A stretch of DNA of 64,000 bases from Salvia splendens (GCF_004379255.2 NC_056049.1:10214063-10278062), one strand, 5' to 3'. Positions 31,031 through 44,970 are shown, counted from the stretch's first letter. Notes: generated by a model from the sequence alone, not told the origin. A program made the numbers and translations.

Positions 31031-34000
31031 AGGGAGAACCACCTCAAGCCATAGTTGTGGCAAACTCTGTGATGTGAAGCCTCATGTGATCGCAATTCTG
31101 CCTACATACTGCGGGAAGAGTTACGAAGGGCCTTACGAGTTCCTTCATGAGTTTTGTAAGATTTGTAGGGCGCAGAGGAGGCCAGCAGGGGCGACCGAGG
31201 ATGATTACAGATTGAAGGCTTTGCCGTTCGTTTTGAAAGGGGAGGCAAACACCTGGTTCATGCGCCTGCCCCCCGACTCCATTGAGAGTTGGGCCGATTT
31301 CAAGTCAGTGTTCCTAGGCGAGTTTTTCCCATCATCCAAGACAAGCACGCTAAAAAGGGAAATAACTAGTGTGAAGCAAGGGTATGATGAACCTTTAGCG
31401 ATTATTGGGCGAGGTATATAAGCCTTTTAGATGCATGTCCCAATCATCGCATGGCAGACATTGAGATACATCATACTTTCTATGAGGGGATGAACATAAC
31501 AACCAAGGACCTGGCCAATTCGTCGTCGGGAGGAAGCTTCACACAGCTACGGGTCAACGAAGCAAAGAGGGTCCTAAGGAAGCTAATGAGTGTGAAGAAG
31601 GAGTATGATCATTCAAGGGATGGATACAACCGAGAAAGGGTTGCAAGTGCCTCGTCTACTGACCAGGAGCAGAAGTTTGAACAGAAGATGGATTTGAAGA
31701 TAGATGAGTTGAAGAAGTCACTCCTGAGCGCAATCGAGAAGAATACACCGCCGACTTCCCCAGTTGGGAACTGCAAGGGTGCAGAACAGGAAAACCAAGG
31801 ACCGAGCTATGATCAGCCAAACAACTTGGTCAGTATGGAGCAGGCTAATGCTGCCGGGTATTTTAACTCAAATGGGAATTGGATCCAGGGGAGAAAACGG
31901 GACGCACCATGGAGGGATCACCCAAACTTTCGATGGGGAGATCAAAACCAAGGTCAAGGTCAGAACCAATATAACCCCCACCAAAACCAAAACCCCAACC
32001 GTGGACCAGCAAACCCGGACCAGCAGTTCAACTGGTCAGGAAGGAACCAACAATCCCAAAACTAAAATCCTGTTTATGTACCACCCCACCAGAGAAACTT
32101 TCAAAATTACCAAAATCAGCCGAATCAAGCACCCCAGCACCATCAGAACCAAAATCAGTTCCAAAACCAAAATCAGAACCAATATCACCAGGACCAGTAC
32201 AACCCTCCTGGCCAGTATAACCAGTACCCACCTAACCAGAACCAGCAAAACTTCCAAAATTTCTAGCCCAACCAAAGTTCCCAGTACAACCAGCACCAAG
32301 GCCCAAATCAGTCAAAATATCCTAACAGGTCAAGGAGATCCATGGAGGACATGATGGGAGAATTGCTCGCGTCGCAGCAAGGTATCAAGGGCGAGTTGCA
32401 ATCCCAGAACGAAGTAGTGCATGGGATGCAAAATGCCCAAAAGGAACATAAAGCGAACATGGATATGATGAATAAGCAGTTGGCCCAACTGGCCAATTCT
32501 ATGGGTGAAATAAGAGGAAATGCATTGAAACTCCCGTCTACAGTCCAAATACCCGAAAAGGCGAATGTGAGTAAGGTTACATTGAGGTCAGGAACTACTT
32601 ATGATGGACCTCGACCGAAACAACCAAGTGGAGAGCCGAGTGGAACGAAGATAGGGGGCGACACCATCTCAGTGGAAGAGCTTAAGAGATCCATGCCTCG
32701 GAAGCAGGACCCATTTCTCTTGGGGGAGACACCATGTGGAGGAGGTGAACCCGAGAGCGTACTGGTCAGGAAGGAACCCAATCAAGAGGTAGAATCCAAA
32801 ACGGAGGCTCAGACCCAGAATTTGCCCAAGGAAGATTCCAAGAAGGTTGCTGAGGGACCGGTAGAGGAGAAAAAGGGGGAGAGACCATTCCCTTTCCGCT
32901 TTGTTATAAAAAGAAAGAAGGAGAACCCGGTGGACTACTTGTCGATTTTTGGGAAATTGGATGTCACCATACCATTTCTCCAAGCCGTGAAGCTACCCCC
33001 ACTTGGGAAGTTCATTAAGGAATTCATAGCCGGGAAAGCCCAAGAGGATGGGAAGATCATGGTAGAAGGGATCGCGTCTGCAATTGTATAGGAGAAGCTA
33101 CCGCCCAAGAGGGCCGATCCAGGTATGTTCACTCTACCCATAACTAAAGGAGATGTGAAAGTCGAGCATGCAATGTGTGATCTTGGAGCTTCTATTAATG
33201 TCATGCCTTTGTCAATCTATAACCGATTGAAGGGAGTTAGATTGTCGAGCACTAGAGTGTTGATCCAACTGGCTGATAGGTCATGCATAAGTCCTGATGG
33301 TGTTTTAGAGAATGTGTTGGTTAGAGTGCATGATTTTACCTACCCTGCGGACTTTTACGTGATCAAAATGAGTGAGTCCGAGGCTAGGGAATCTAGTGGC
33401 ATATTGTTGGGAAGACCATTTTTTAGAACGGCCAAGACGATAGTAGACATGGCTGAGGGAATAATTTGCATTGATTTTCATGGGAAGAAGTTTACTTTTG
33501 ATATCAATGAGGCCATGAAAAAGCCTATTGATTCTGAAAATGTATGCTATGTTGATGTGATTGACCCCTTAGTCCAAGATTTTCTTGAGACCAAACTATT
33601 GCAGGAGAAACTCCAAGCTTTAGATGTTTATGAGCAGGCTGACGTAGAAGCTGCTGCATGGTGTGATCTGATCAGTAGCCAAGGGTTAACCGATGAAGAG
33701 ATAGAGGGAGCAATTAAGGACTTCTGCCAGAAATCGGAATTTATTGGAGCCACAGGGGCCAAGCTACCAGTCAGTATGGAGGAATCTTCAGAGGGAGAAA
33801 TAGAGAAAGAAGGAGAGGTTGAGAAAAACCCTCTACCCGAAGACACGCTTCCACCCCAAGTTGAGCTGAAGAAATTGCCATCGAATTTGAAGTATGCCTT
33901 CCTCGGAGAGGAGAACTCATATCCGGTGATCATCAGCAGCAGCCTTACAAAGGAACAGGAGGCAAGGCTACTGACTGTGTTGAGTAAGAACAAGAAGGCA

Positions 34001-35864
34001 ATTGGATGGAGCCTTACAGATTTAGTGGGAATAAGTCTCGATGTCTGCATGCACCACATCAGGCTGGAAGAGGGAGCAAAGACACATCGAGATACCCAAA
34101 AAAGGTAAACCCCAACATGCGAGAAGAAATATTGAAGGAAATCTTAAAATTGTTGTCGCTAGGGATTATCTATTCAGTGCTAGACAGTGAGTGGGTCAGC
34201 CCGATCCACATGGTCCCAAAGAAGTCGAGAATCCAAGTCGTTCAAAATGAGAGGAATGAGCTGATCCCAACGAGGCTGGTCACGGGTTGGCGAATGTGCA
34301 TCAATTACCGTAAGCTGAACAATGCGACCAGGAAGGACCATTTTCCATTGCCTTTCATCGACCAAATGTTGGAGAGATTAGCTGGGAAAAAGTACTTCTG
34401 TTTTCTAGATGGGTACAGCGGATACTTCCAAATTTATGTAGATCCTGAAGACCAGGATAAGACCACCTTCACTTGCCCATTCGGAACCTATGCATACAGG
34501 CGCATGCCTTTCGGCTTATGTAACGCTCCAGGTACGTTTCAACGATGTATGATGAGCATATTCTCCGATCTGATTGAGGACTGTATAGAGATATTCATGG
34601 ATGACTTCACGGTCTATGGAGACTCTTTCGACTCATGCCTTCATCATTTGGACGTAGTTCTAGAAAGGTGTCAAGCAAAAGTCTGGTTTTGAATTTTGAG
34701 AAGTGTCATTTTATGGTCACCGAAGGGATAGTTTTAGGACACGTGATCTCAGAAAGAGGTATCTAGGTGGATCGAGCCAAGGTGGATGTTATATCCAAAT
34801 TACCATTCCCTACTGATCAGAAGGGGATAAGGGGTTTTCTAGGGCACGCCGGATTTTATCGAAGGTTTATCAAGGATTTCTCCAAGATCGCCCAACCCCT
34901 TACCCGACTTCTTCAGAATGAAGTGGAGTTCATTTTTTATGAGCAATGCAAGGCCGCTTTCAACCTTCTCAAGGAAAAACTGATATCCGCACCTATCATA
35001 CGGGCTCCTGACTGGGACTACCCTTTCGAAGTAATGTGCGATGCCAGCGATTATGCAGTGGGAGCCGTACTGGGTCAGAAGATCGATGGGAAGAGGTACG
35101 TAATTTTTTATGCATCTAAGACACTGAATCTAGCCCAGCGGAATTACGATACCACTGAAAAAGAGATGCTGGCAGTGGTGTATTCTTTCGAGAAGTTCCA
35201 GCCATATTTGTTGGGATCCAAGGTCATCGTTTATACTGACCATGCAGCGACTAAGTATCTGATTGCCAAGAAAGAATCCAAACCCCGCTTGATCCGATGG
35301 GTCCTCTTGTTACAAGAATTTGATTGGGCAGTGAAAGATAAGAGAGGAGTCGAGAATAAGGTGGCGGACCATTTGAGTAGAATAGTGCAAGATGGAAACA
35401 GCGAAGAGGTGCACGACAAGTTTCCAGAGGAGCATTTATGTGAGGTGATTTTTGAGGTCAGGAAGATTGACTGAGAAGGAGTGATGAAGCTTACTGGCCA
35501 GTATGATACAGGAAAAGGAAAGGAGAAGGTAGGGCAAGAACCATGGTATGCAGACTTAGCCAACTACCTGGTGACTGGAGAACTTCCAGAAGTGCCGAGT
35601 ATTACTAAGGCCCAAAGAATGAAGATCAAGAGTGAGGTAAAATACTACTTTTGGGACGACCCCTATCTGTGGAGAGTGGGATCCGATCAAGTGATAAGGA
35701 GGTGCGTTCCTGACTGGGAGCAAAGAGACGTTCTGACCCATTGCCACTCGTTAGCATGTGGAGGACATTTCGGATCCAAGAAGACGGCAAGGAAGATTTT
35801 GGATAGCGGCTTCTATTGGCCAACCCTCAACAAGGATGCGTACGAGTTCTATAGAAGTTGTGAG
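31031..35864 (+). pseudogene. Athila-1 gag-pol, multiple lesions
   Basis: Homologous throughout to the Athila-3 gag-pol. Gag: KALPFVLKGEANTWFMRLPP near 31215, with a frame break near 31400; Asn/Gln-rich tail near 31940-32280 with a stop at 32063. Protease [14 protein letters not shown] near 33168; a TAG at 33089-33091 stops the frame upstream of it. RT region 34170-34690 with FMDDF near 34594, frameshifts near 34105 and 34680. RNase [14 protein letters not shown] near 35028. A TGA at 35472 and loss beyond 35864 complete the damage. More substitutions than Athila-4 relative to Athila-3, so it is older. Confidence 0.9.
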
Positions 35865-37330
35865 TGCTGGGGTTTGGAGCCTCTTGCACAGCGGAAGACA
35901 TGCATAAACAAATAAATCAGATCTACAGATCTATTTGACCGATTATGAGATTAATTAACTACATGTTAAACACAGAAATTGCATCCAAGAACACACATAA
36001 TTCATGTAAAAGGAATTAAAACCTAAAACATGAATTCCTACGGTTTAGAATTACCGATCTGATTCTCCAAAGAATCGTCGATTGCTTGTGCCTTCTCCAC
36101 GTGATGTTCTTCGTACTCAACCAAGAATCTTCTAATCTGTGTCCCGAACTCAGATAATGACCTTTGGGTGGGCAAAGCTTGTCATAATCGAAAAGGGTTT
36201 GATTAGAAAGAAGACAGAATATCAGTTTTGTCAAAAACCGATTTTTTGTCCACTCCCAGAGGGGGGCACGAAAATTATGTGTTAATCTATTTTAATCTTC
36301 TTTCTAATCTCCTTTTATATAGAGTTATTATGGGCCAGATTAGGGATCCATGGAGGTTGGACTTGGGCCAAACCTATTGGACTTTTACTAATTAAATTGA
36401 GCCACAATTTAATACAAGTCCAATAGAATTTTATTATCATCCACTATAGTATAATAATATTGACTGCCCGTCCAATCCCAAATTATGAGTAATCCGGGCT
36501 TTACCTCTTTAATTTATTATTTCCTGTGTTTAAGATATAAATATCCATTAATTAATTTAAAGCATGCTATTTGACTTTAATTAATTAATATCTTTTTCCA
36601 AGAGTTGTCTAGTTCAAAATCTTTATTTATTATTCTGGAATAAATTCCAACCGGCCGGGTTTCTGAATAATAAAACCTTTTTCGAACACCTCTTGAGGAT
36701 ATTATCAAACTGGACTCACCCAGCACACGATTCATTGCAATAACAATACTAGCACCTCTAGACATTAATCACCACTACCCAAGATATCAGGATTCTTGGA
36801 TTGCGAAAAATCTGCACCATTTGATAAATCAAAGTAGTGCATAATCAATATCGTATGCTCAATGTTATATCAACAATGTTTAAGAAATAACAATCACCGA
36901 GACCTCGTCTTTCAGTAAATAGCAAGAAAGACTTATCTCAACTGTTAGATCCTTCAGTGCTATACCACACCAGTGTCGTTTATTTCCTAAGGTAAGGAAA
37001 CATGCGGGCTGACACTGCAACCTTTCACGATAGGTAGCCAAAGCCTATCTAGGTTGTGAAATTCTATTTCTCTTCTACAAAGGACCGACAGAGTCACCTT
37101 CTGTGAACGTCGTTCACGACCAGTCTACTATGTAGAAGAATTAGACTTATCTGCTTCTTATACATTTAAATGTTTGAGATACATCTTATAAATGCACAAG
37201 CAAACATCAATGCGATAAAATTAATTCTTCTCGCCTTGGGTTAAAAGTGGATTGTAGAGTTTATTGTATACAAGCAATTCTATCCGTGCAACATGCTCGA
37301 AATATGCTTTTCAGTATACCAATCCTAACA
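35865..37330 (-). repeat. 3' LTR of copia B (1,466 bp)
   Basis: Plus-strand ends TGCTGGGGTTTGG and CAATCCTAACA. Same family as the LTR at 16357-17819. The open frame at 36016-36234 recurs in the other LTR (45137-45355) and is LTR sequence, not a gene. Confidence 0.88.
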
Positions 37331-40119
37331 ATCTCCCACTTATACTCAAAATTATGCTTTCGAGTATACCCACTGCCAAAACTCTCCCACTTATACTCTA
37401 AGCAGGTCTCGGGCCATGATACATCGAACTACCGTACTTTTCACCTCATGTGTAAATCATGTTACCATATAGGCATGTTGTGAAAAGTTCAGTCAGGTTG
37501 TTCTCTGATGATATCTTGGAAACCATAACGTCTTGCTGTGCACTTAATCCTTAATTAATTTCATACTTCATCTCTATGTGATTGCTTAGCTTTATCAGAT
37601 CGTGTTTCCCTCGAGTTAGACATATGACTAGAGTAATTATAACAAAATATAATACTCATACACATACTCAGAATCACGGTCAAAGCTATTAGGAAGTTAC
37701 TGAGATTAACAACTACTTTTGTAGTTTCTGATGAAACCACACTTGTAATTTTCATGATAGAGTCTGTGATGTAATCACACTCCTTCATGACTCAGTTTTC
37801 AACTCCTAACGTTAACACATAGTCATAGGATAACTCAATCATCAATCAATTATAAAATCGAGTCGATGTAACCTAAAGGACATAACATGGATGTCTGGTA
37901 AACTGGAGCATACCGTTTAGTCTTCTTCAAGTACTATAGTATATTCTTTACCCAATCCAATGTTCTTGGCTATGGTTAAAATGATATCATGCTTCTATGC
38001 CAACGGCAAAGCTAATATCTAACTTAATACACATCATAGCATATATGAGACTTCCAATTATGGAACTTGTCTCATTCTTCTTGATCTCATTCAATGTCGA
38101 AAAACACTTGACTAGAGACAAAATAATTCCGTCTAGAAAAAGAAAAACTTTTTCTTAAAATTTTCATTGCTAAAATGTCTAAGTATTGTGTAGATGCAGG
38201 ATTCTTTAAGAAAACATACATTCTTTTTTCTAGCAATCTAATGACACAGATGCTTAGAATGTAACTAGATTATCTTAAATCCATCATCCTTAAACTGGGT
38301 AGACGACCAGTTTCCTACGCTAGATAACCCTCTTAGTTGTTTATCAACTTTTATAGATGTCATCATCGTAGAGTACCAAGAATACCAAATATAGTGCACT
38401 TTCAACTTTCTTGCCCTGTATTACATAACCATTAAGATGTTCCATGCAGATGATCTCCTAAAGACTTCTACTTAAAGAAAACTGTCTTGACAATCATAGT
38501 ACATACATCCTAATTTATGTAGGCTACAATAGACAATATACAGATCGACTTAGAGAAAAATGGCAGGCGAGAATATAATTCTCTCTGGGTATAACCCTTT
38601 GCCATTATTCTAGCCTTTAGAGATCCATGCTTACACTTGCAGGTCCACTAGCTCCCACCGACTGAAATAGTCTATGGGTAGTATCGCAAGTCTTGCAAAC
38701 ATTCTTGTCTATTTAAGATTGTTATTCAGAGTCTATCATCTTATCAAGAATGATTATCTGAATAAGTCTTTGCGTCCTTGTAGTTACAGGGATTATGTTC
38801 AAGTTGATCTAAGACTGAGTCTTAAGACTCTTTTAGACCCATGAACTTATTATGTTCGCAAAGAACGCTCCCACTACGACACGACTCTTACAATCTTAGG
38901 TACAAACGTTGATTTTCTTAGTGCATAAGTTTCTAATGATATGACTTCTTGGTTAAGATGGAAAATAGATATTCTCATTATCTTGAGAATTATCATGTTT
39001 GTTAGGCTTGTAGTTCTCCTCATAATCTTCATCAAAGAATCTAGTATTCGTGTAAACAATCACATATCTTGCCGTGAAGATTATAAAACCTGTACCTTTT
39101 CTATTATTTGGGACAACCTTAAAACATATCTCAGTACACAACTCCAATTACTTGGATACCTTTTCCAAAACATGTGTTGGAATAACTCCACACCTTGAGA
39201 TGTGCTGGACTAAACTTGCCTCTAGTCCACAACTAGTGTGTTGTAGAAGGTACTGATGTTATGATAGTTTCTTTAAGGTATAACTCGTTGTTTCCAACGT
39301 ATATCCCATCAATGATAAGGTGTTATTGAGTAAAATTGTTCACTTATCGAACTTGTCTTCGAGAGACTTCGATATCTTCTTATATAACTATCCCATTCTT
39401 TAGAAGAATGCTTGGAGTAGTCAACTAGGGTTTAACTCCCACTACTGATCTTAACTCATTTGCTCGTCTCTCATGGTGTAAACCATTGAGACTTACTAGT
39501 CTTTCTATGTTGCATCTCTATAAGTATTCTGAATCCCTTGAACCACCAAAGGATTCTATTCTAACTTTTAGTGCATCAACCAGACTTTCTTGACCTTCAA
39601 GCTATTTAACAAGCAAGTTGTTAAAATCTCGATAGTCACTTGAGTTAGACAAAATCAGTTTGAACAATTACTAACTACTTTCTTGGCCTTAAGTATAAGT
39701 GCCATAAATACTTTATTGTTCATTGTATAAGAAGTTGAACTGTTGTGTTAAACTCAATCTTGTTGCAATTATATTGTTTATATACTATGATGTATAATTT
39801 GTTTTTCTATGGTACCATGATTGATATTCAATCCACATTTCTCAATAATGCAAGCATTATAAAATGAAATTGAACATCGTAGAATCATAAATGAGTTTAG
39901 AAACTGAATATAAATTCATTCTAAACAAGACTGTACCAGTAAAACAAAATCTCTAACATCAAAACAAAACAATAAAGTGAGCATAAATAAATAGATCCCA
40001 GTGCAACAACTGCCCAACTAGATGTAGATCTCTCCTTTAGAAGTTGCATTGTTATCAAAGCCATTGTCCTTCTATATAAGAGGTCAACCCGACTTACAAT
40101 ACATCTTCTCTTTGCATTT
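37331..40119 (-). other. copia B 3' internal region, no coding recognised
   Basis: AT-rich with scattered CTCCCAC phrases (37335, 37388, 38648, 38868). No RT, integrase or RNase H motif is visible in any frame. It may be eroded pol or non-coding filler. Confidence 0.5.
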
Positions 40120-40726
40120 TCACCAAATATTTCTTGCCTTTCTTGCTTTCAGCAGGCATTGATGACAATTCAGCTCTTCCCTCTTTCCATTGCTAGTCTT
40201 CTGTTCAATTGAACTTAGACATGGGAAAGATGTAGCCTTAATGAATTCGTCAACTATCATGTTATCTTCCTCCAATAGTAATAAAGTGAATATAATGCCA
40301 AAGGTTTCCAACTTTTCAGTAACAACCTTTATATAATCACTTCCTATTACATTTGGCGATGAACTGAGTATAGAAACTATTTGAGTAACTGAATTAGAAG
40401 ATTCATCAAACATTCTATCTCTTTTGGATGTTCCAATAGAATCTGGACAACGTCCTCATTGGATATTCCTTTATCATCGGTATAAACCAAGACTTGTCTC
40501 ACTACTTAAAAGAAAGTAGTTTGACCTTCTTCCTCAAAGAACTTATCGAGTACATGCATAAAATGCATTCTCAAACTTTCTTTGTAGAATTTTGTCGAGG
40601 AAATGGAGGACATGAATTAGTGAGTACAAACTTTAAGTTTTCAGCAATGAGAATCTTATCCATTTAATATTTCCAGTCTACATAATTTTGGCCTTCGAGT
40701 TTGATTTCTTTAAGGTTCGCAGACAT
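40120..40726 (-). pseudogene. copia B gag remnant
   Basis: The minus-strand ATG at 40726-40724 opens MSANLKEIKLEGQNYVDWKY, then a stop, then MDKILIAENLKFVLTNSCPP, the conserved opening of copia gag proteins. The frame is broken repeatedly down to about 40120. Confidence 0.65.
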
Positions 40727-41550
40727 TATTAAGAATTTGGCTAAGAATAAATAAAACTATTTATCACATACTATGCTTAATTCATAATCGCAAACAACCA
40801 CAAAACAATTTATGTATCTCGCAACCGTGAAAACCAAAATAAGTACGCCTCTAGGGAGGTCATACAAATTTGGATTCCAACAATTTTCTGGTCACAATAC
40901 CGACGGATAGTCCAGAGACCACTAAGGTGGCATGGCCGCCAAATATTGCATAAGCTTTTACCCTAAATATTAGCATCTAGGAATTTCATTTCTGTTTTGA
41001 TACTCCTTCTAGGGAAGGTCGTATGCCACTAACAAAATTCCATAGCTATCTTATAAATATGTTTAAACACGTGAACTTGCAATTTCACAGGATTATGGTT
41101 CCCACTAGGGTGGGTCGCGATAATATTAGAAACTCGCTTCTAGTTTAAACAATTTACTATTAAGAAGTCTAATCTTATGAACTTGCTATTTCGTAGGATT
41201 ATTGCTCCCACTAAGGTGGGTCACGATAATATTAGAAACTGCTTCATATATAGACCAATTTATGGAGACCATATACAACGCACTGTTGTAATTATCGCTT
41301 AGTCATTTTAAATATGGTTTTTGCATAATTATCACATAAGCAGAAAAGACAGATAATCCACTTAAACCATATTAATACCAAATAAAGAGATAAATCTATT
41401 TACTTCATGGTAATTAATCACACTGGATAATTATTGAAATTATTTAATAAATCTAGGGAGATTTAAGTAAATAATTAATTCCTTATCTTATCCAAAATAT
41501 GAATTTCAGATTTGATAAATTTATCTTGGATAATGACTATCCAAATTAAT
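40727..41550 (-). other. copia B leader with hairpin-bearing direct repeat
   Basis: Two copies of a roughly 85-bp unit at about 41065-41150 and 41175-41250 each contain a CCCACTA-GGTGGG hairpin followed by ATAATATTAGAAACT. Related CTCTAGGGAGGTC and TTCTAGGGAAGGTC phrases occur at 40851 and 41006. Confidence 0.5.
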
Positions 41551-44110
41551 TTAGGATTTATCTAGATAGAGTTGAATCTATCTAAATCCTTTTTGGGATT
41601 ATTCTATATTTTATAAGAATAAAATCAAATCCTTAAATTCAAGATAAGATTGATCTTGGATTATCATTATCTAAATCATACTAGGATATTTCAGGATAGA
41701 AACAAATTTATCCAAATCCATATGATGAAGATAAAACCCAATCACTCTAAGATTTAAGAAAATCTTAGATTATTTGAATAAGAAACTAGAATATATCATA
41801 CTATCTATTAGGATTTATTCTAGATAAAATTAACTTTATCAAAATCCAATTAGATAAGGATTATCTTGTATTATCTCAAACTAAATTTATCTAGGATATT
41901 TTCTAAATAGAAATAAATCTATTTATATCCATAAAATTAGGATAACTAGAATTAATATCAATTAATTCAACTAGGATTTAACTAGATAGAACTAAATCTA
42001 TCTTTAATCCAAAAGATAATTACTATACTGGATTAGTTATTATCTAAATCTTCTAAGATATATTCTAGATAGATATAAATCTATCAATATCTATAAGATA
42101 GATGATAAGTCGTATTCTAGGCCTTGGTTACTGGTCAGTATGATGTGCATATTTGAACTTTATCTGCAAAACAAGTTGCTTAAGCGTGCAGGTTGAGTGT
42201 TCTAACCAGTAGGGAAGCTTCAGAATAACTCAAGTGAAAAGGGTGTCAGGATGTTGCTATCCTGATCAGTATACATGCTAAAACGGTTCGAGATGGAGAA
42301 GACGGATAGCTGAGGCTGATTACCCACAATTAAGGGCAAAGGAGTCATCTTGCAATAAGGATTTACCCTAAAATCAAGGGTAAGCCTCCCTATAAAAGGA
42401 ACCCACTTAGAGAGAAAAAGATATATCTATTTTCACCATCATCACTTTTAGGTAGATTTCTCTCGGTAGTTCAGTTCTTCAACCCAGTCCAGTTTCTCAT
42501 TCCTCAACACAACCATGATTACCTGAGTTCCAGAAGCTCCCGGAGTTCCAGTCATCCTCGTTCCAGTCAGCAAGATCATAGTTTAGGAGTTCCATCGCCC
42601 GGAGTGGCAAACACTTTTATTTCGCTTTCGTAGTTTAAATTTCTTGTTTTTCTTCACGATGGATCTGTGTTGCTTTTGATTTACACGGCTTAGAACTACT
42701 TTGTTTGCAGATCCGAACTTGTTTTATGCTATGAAATTGTTTTCTGTTCAGTTTACCTCGCTGATCTCTTTTCCTTCTGCCTAGTTAGCTTAGATCTAGA
42801 GTTTCTGGTTGTTTTAAGTGTTAAATCGGTTGTTGCTATTTTCGTCGTAATTTTCTCTGAGTTAGTATAATCGGGAACTGTTTGATTGTGAAGTAAATCG
42901 TTGCATGCAAAGTCTAGTTTGAGTTTCGATTCGTTTTCATGTTGACCGGTATGCGGAGTTACAGTGTTGGTGTTTGATTTCAGATTTGGAATTTTTATTT
43001 GTGGATCTGTGTTCGTGAGTTGTTATTCTGTGTTTTACGTGGCGAATCTGGAGTTGTCATTTAATTTTGATCAAGTGTGTTGAAGAAGATGATGTCCATG
43101 TCAATAGTTGGGGACCACTTTTACTTTTTAGATGTTTTTTGCCTTTTGTCCTTCACTTTTAGTTTGTACTCTGCAGATCTGTCAGCCTAGTCACACAATT
43201 CCCACTACCTTCGGATATTCCGTTTGGCCCAAAATAGAAACCCAGTACTTCTCGAATATTTTCTGTTACACCATGATTACCCATTTCCACGTACACAGCT
43301 GCACCTCTACACTTCTCCCCCATTCTAGTCAGTAGGATACTACTTTTAAATTCTTGCCTAGGTAGAGACTCAACCCGAGCGTGGTAGCTAACCAAACCCT
43401 CCAGAATATCACCGCAATAGTTTTAGCGCACCATCTCTGTGGGATTCGACCCCTACCTTCACTATACTACCCAGTAGAAGAGGGTTGAGGATTCTTTGAA
43501 AGCAGGTTCTAGGCTAGCGGGGATTCTTATACTGATCAGTATGATAGATCCTTGCTTGAGCGACACCTACGCAAACCTGAGATCTTTCAATAGAGATAAA
43601 ACTTAATTATCTAAATCTACAAAGATATTTTCTAAATAGAATTAATTCTATAAATAATCACAAGATAAAGATAAACATGGATTATAATTATCCAAATCTA
43701 CTAAGATATTATCTAGATAGATATAAATCTATCAATATCTACAAGATAAGGATAAACTTAATTAAAATTTATTTTAGTCAATCTAGGATTCAACACGATA
43801 GAATACTCTATCTAAATCCACATGACAAAATAATTTAATTACTATCATCCAAATTCATCTAGGATTTCTCTAGATATAATTAAATATATCTAAATTCATA
43901 AAATAAGGATAAAATCTAAATATAATTAATTCATTATTTAGTCTATCTAGGATTTATTCACATAGAACTAAATCTATATAAATCCATAAGACAAAGTAAA
44001 ATTAATTATAATTATCCTAATTTATCTAGGATTTATCTAGATAGAATTAAATCTATCCAAAAATCCATAAAATAAGGATAAATTCAACTAATCCATTATT
44101 TAATTAAAAA
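41551..44110 (-). repeat. degenerate ~80-bp tandem repeat array, AT-rich
   Basis: Units begin near 41551, 41681, 41809, 41892, 41972, 42054, then after the solo LTR 43619, 43701, 43783, 43859, 43947 and 44026. The shared core is TAGGATTTATCTAGATAGA, then AAATCTATC, then a CCATAA-ATAAGGATAAA-type tail. It forms most of the copia B leader. Confidence 0.8.
42103..43589 (+). mobile_element. Athila solo LTR (Athila-2)
   Basis: Starts TGATAAGTCGTATTCTAGG and ends GATCTTTCA, 1,487 bp, with perfect 5-bp duplications ATAGA at 42098-42102 and 43590-43594. It matches the Athila-3 LTR along its full length. TATA box TATAAAAGGA at 42391-42400. No internal sequence remains. It lies inside one unit of the copia B tandem array. 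Confidence 0.95.
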
Positions 44111-44279
44111 AATTAAATTGTAGATAATCCACTTTGATATATTCAAATATTATTCAAAAACCAATCTTGAATTTATCCAATCCAAAATTAGTTCCAAGGA
44201 TTTAGGGAATCCTAACTAATTTTGAATTATCTCCAAAAACTAATTCCTAGGGATTAGGATAACCCTAACTAATCTTGGA

Positions 44280-44640
44280 AACAAGCATAGAGTCATACTC
44301 GGCGACGCCGCACTCGCATCATCGCCGCTGATCGTGGCACGCAACCACCGGCCGCCCGATACTCCACCGAAAGTGCATGTCGGACAGCGCTTGCATCCCC
44401 GGAGTTTGGACTGCCGCTGCTGCGTCGTCACTGCAGTTGCCGGCGCTGCTGCGTTATCACCTCCGATCATGGACTGCTACTGCAGTTGCTGCTGCGTTTC
44501 CGGCGCAGCTGCTGCGACGCCGCCATCGCAGCGGCTGCTGCGCCATAGTCTCTTCTCCATTGACCTTCTTTCGAGTCCGGGAACTGCCCACGAAGGGCTC
44601 CCACTCGAACGGCCGACACGAACAGATTCTCCGACAAAAA
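44280..44640 (-). other. GC-rich island in the copia B leader
   Basis: A sharp GC-rich block rich in GCTGCTGCG and GCCGCC phrases, surrounded by very AT-rich sequence. A minus-strand open frame (44470-44240) and plus-strand frames (44334-44766) cross it, but their composition follows the triplet-rich DNA and no family is recognised. Confidence 0.5.
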
Positions 44641-44970
44641 TTTCACAATAACGAACAAAAATTCGAATCTAAGCCATATCGTATTGATTCACCATTCGAA
44701 AGGTTATCGGAGAAAAGAATACAAATTAATCATTATATTAATCATATACACGCAGCAGCATATTAATCCATGCAATCAATACATGGAATAAAAGATTACA
44801 TAACAGTATTACTATATTCTCGTAACACCTTTACGAAAGAATCGCCCACCAACGCGATTTTTATTCTTCATTATTGTGAAATATGAACAAACACAAACTA
44901 AATGAAGAAATTCATGCATTCAAGCAATCCAAAAACATGAAATTAGTCCACATAATCACAGCAAAAAATT

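Larger units (their letters stand above)
30271..35864 (+). mobile_element. Athila-type Ty3/gypsy element (Athila-1), decayed, split
   Basis: Begins with the family LTR start TGATAAGTCGTATTC directly after TGT of the copia A 3' LTR. The first ~760 bp of LTR are present, then sequence jumps at about 31031 into gag (GCAAGCCATAG... corresponds to 47670 in Athila-3), a deletion of about 1.1 kb removing the LTR end, primer site and gag start. The pol region stops at 35864 inside the integrase zinc-binding region (after the codons for RSCE) where copia B begins. The expected 5-bp target copies are GGTGT (30266-30270) and beyond the window. Confidence 0.9.

Noticed and set aside
32028..32299. Val/Leu/Gly-rich minus-strand open frames
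   Set aside because: They are antisense to the Asn/Gln-rich gag tail; the repeats in the DNA create long frames.
41551..44110. CRISPR array
   Set aside because: The repeats are long, diverged and directly adjoining with no unique spacers, in a plant retroelement leader.
44334..44766. Cys/Ala/Arg-rich plus-strand frames
   Set aside because: The composition follows the GCTGCT/GCCGCC triplet-rich island, with no recognisable domain.
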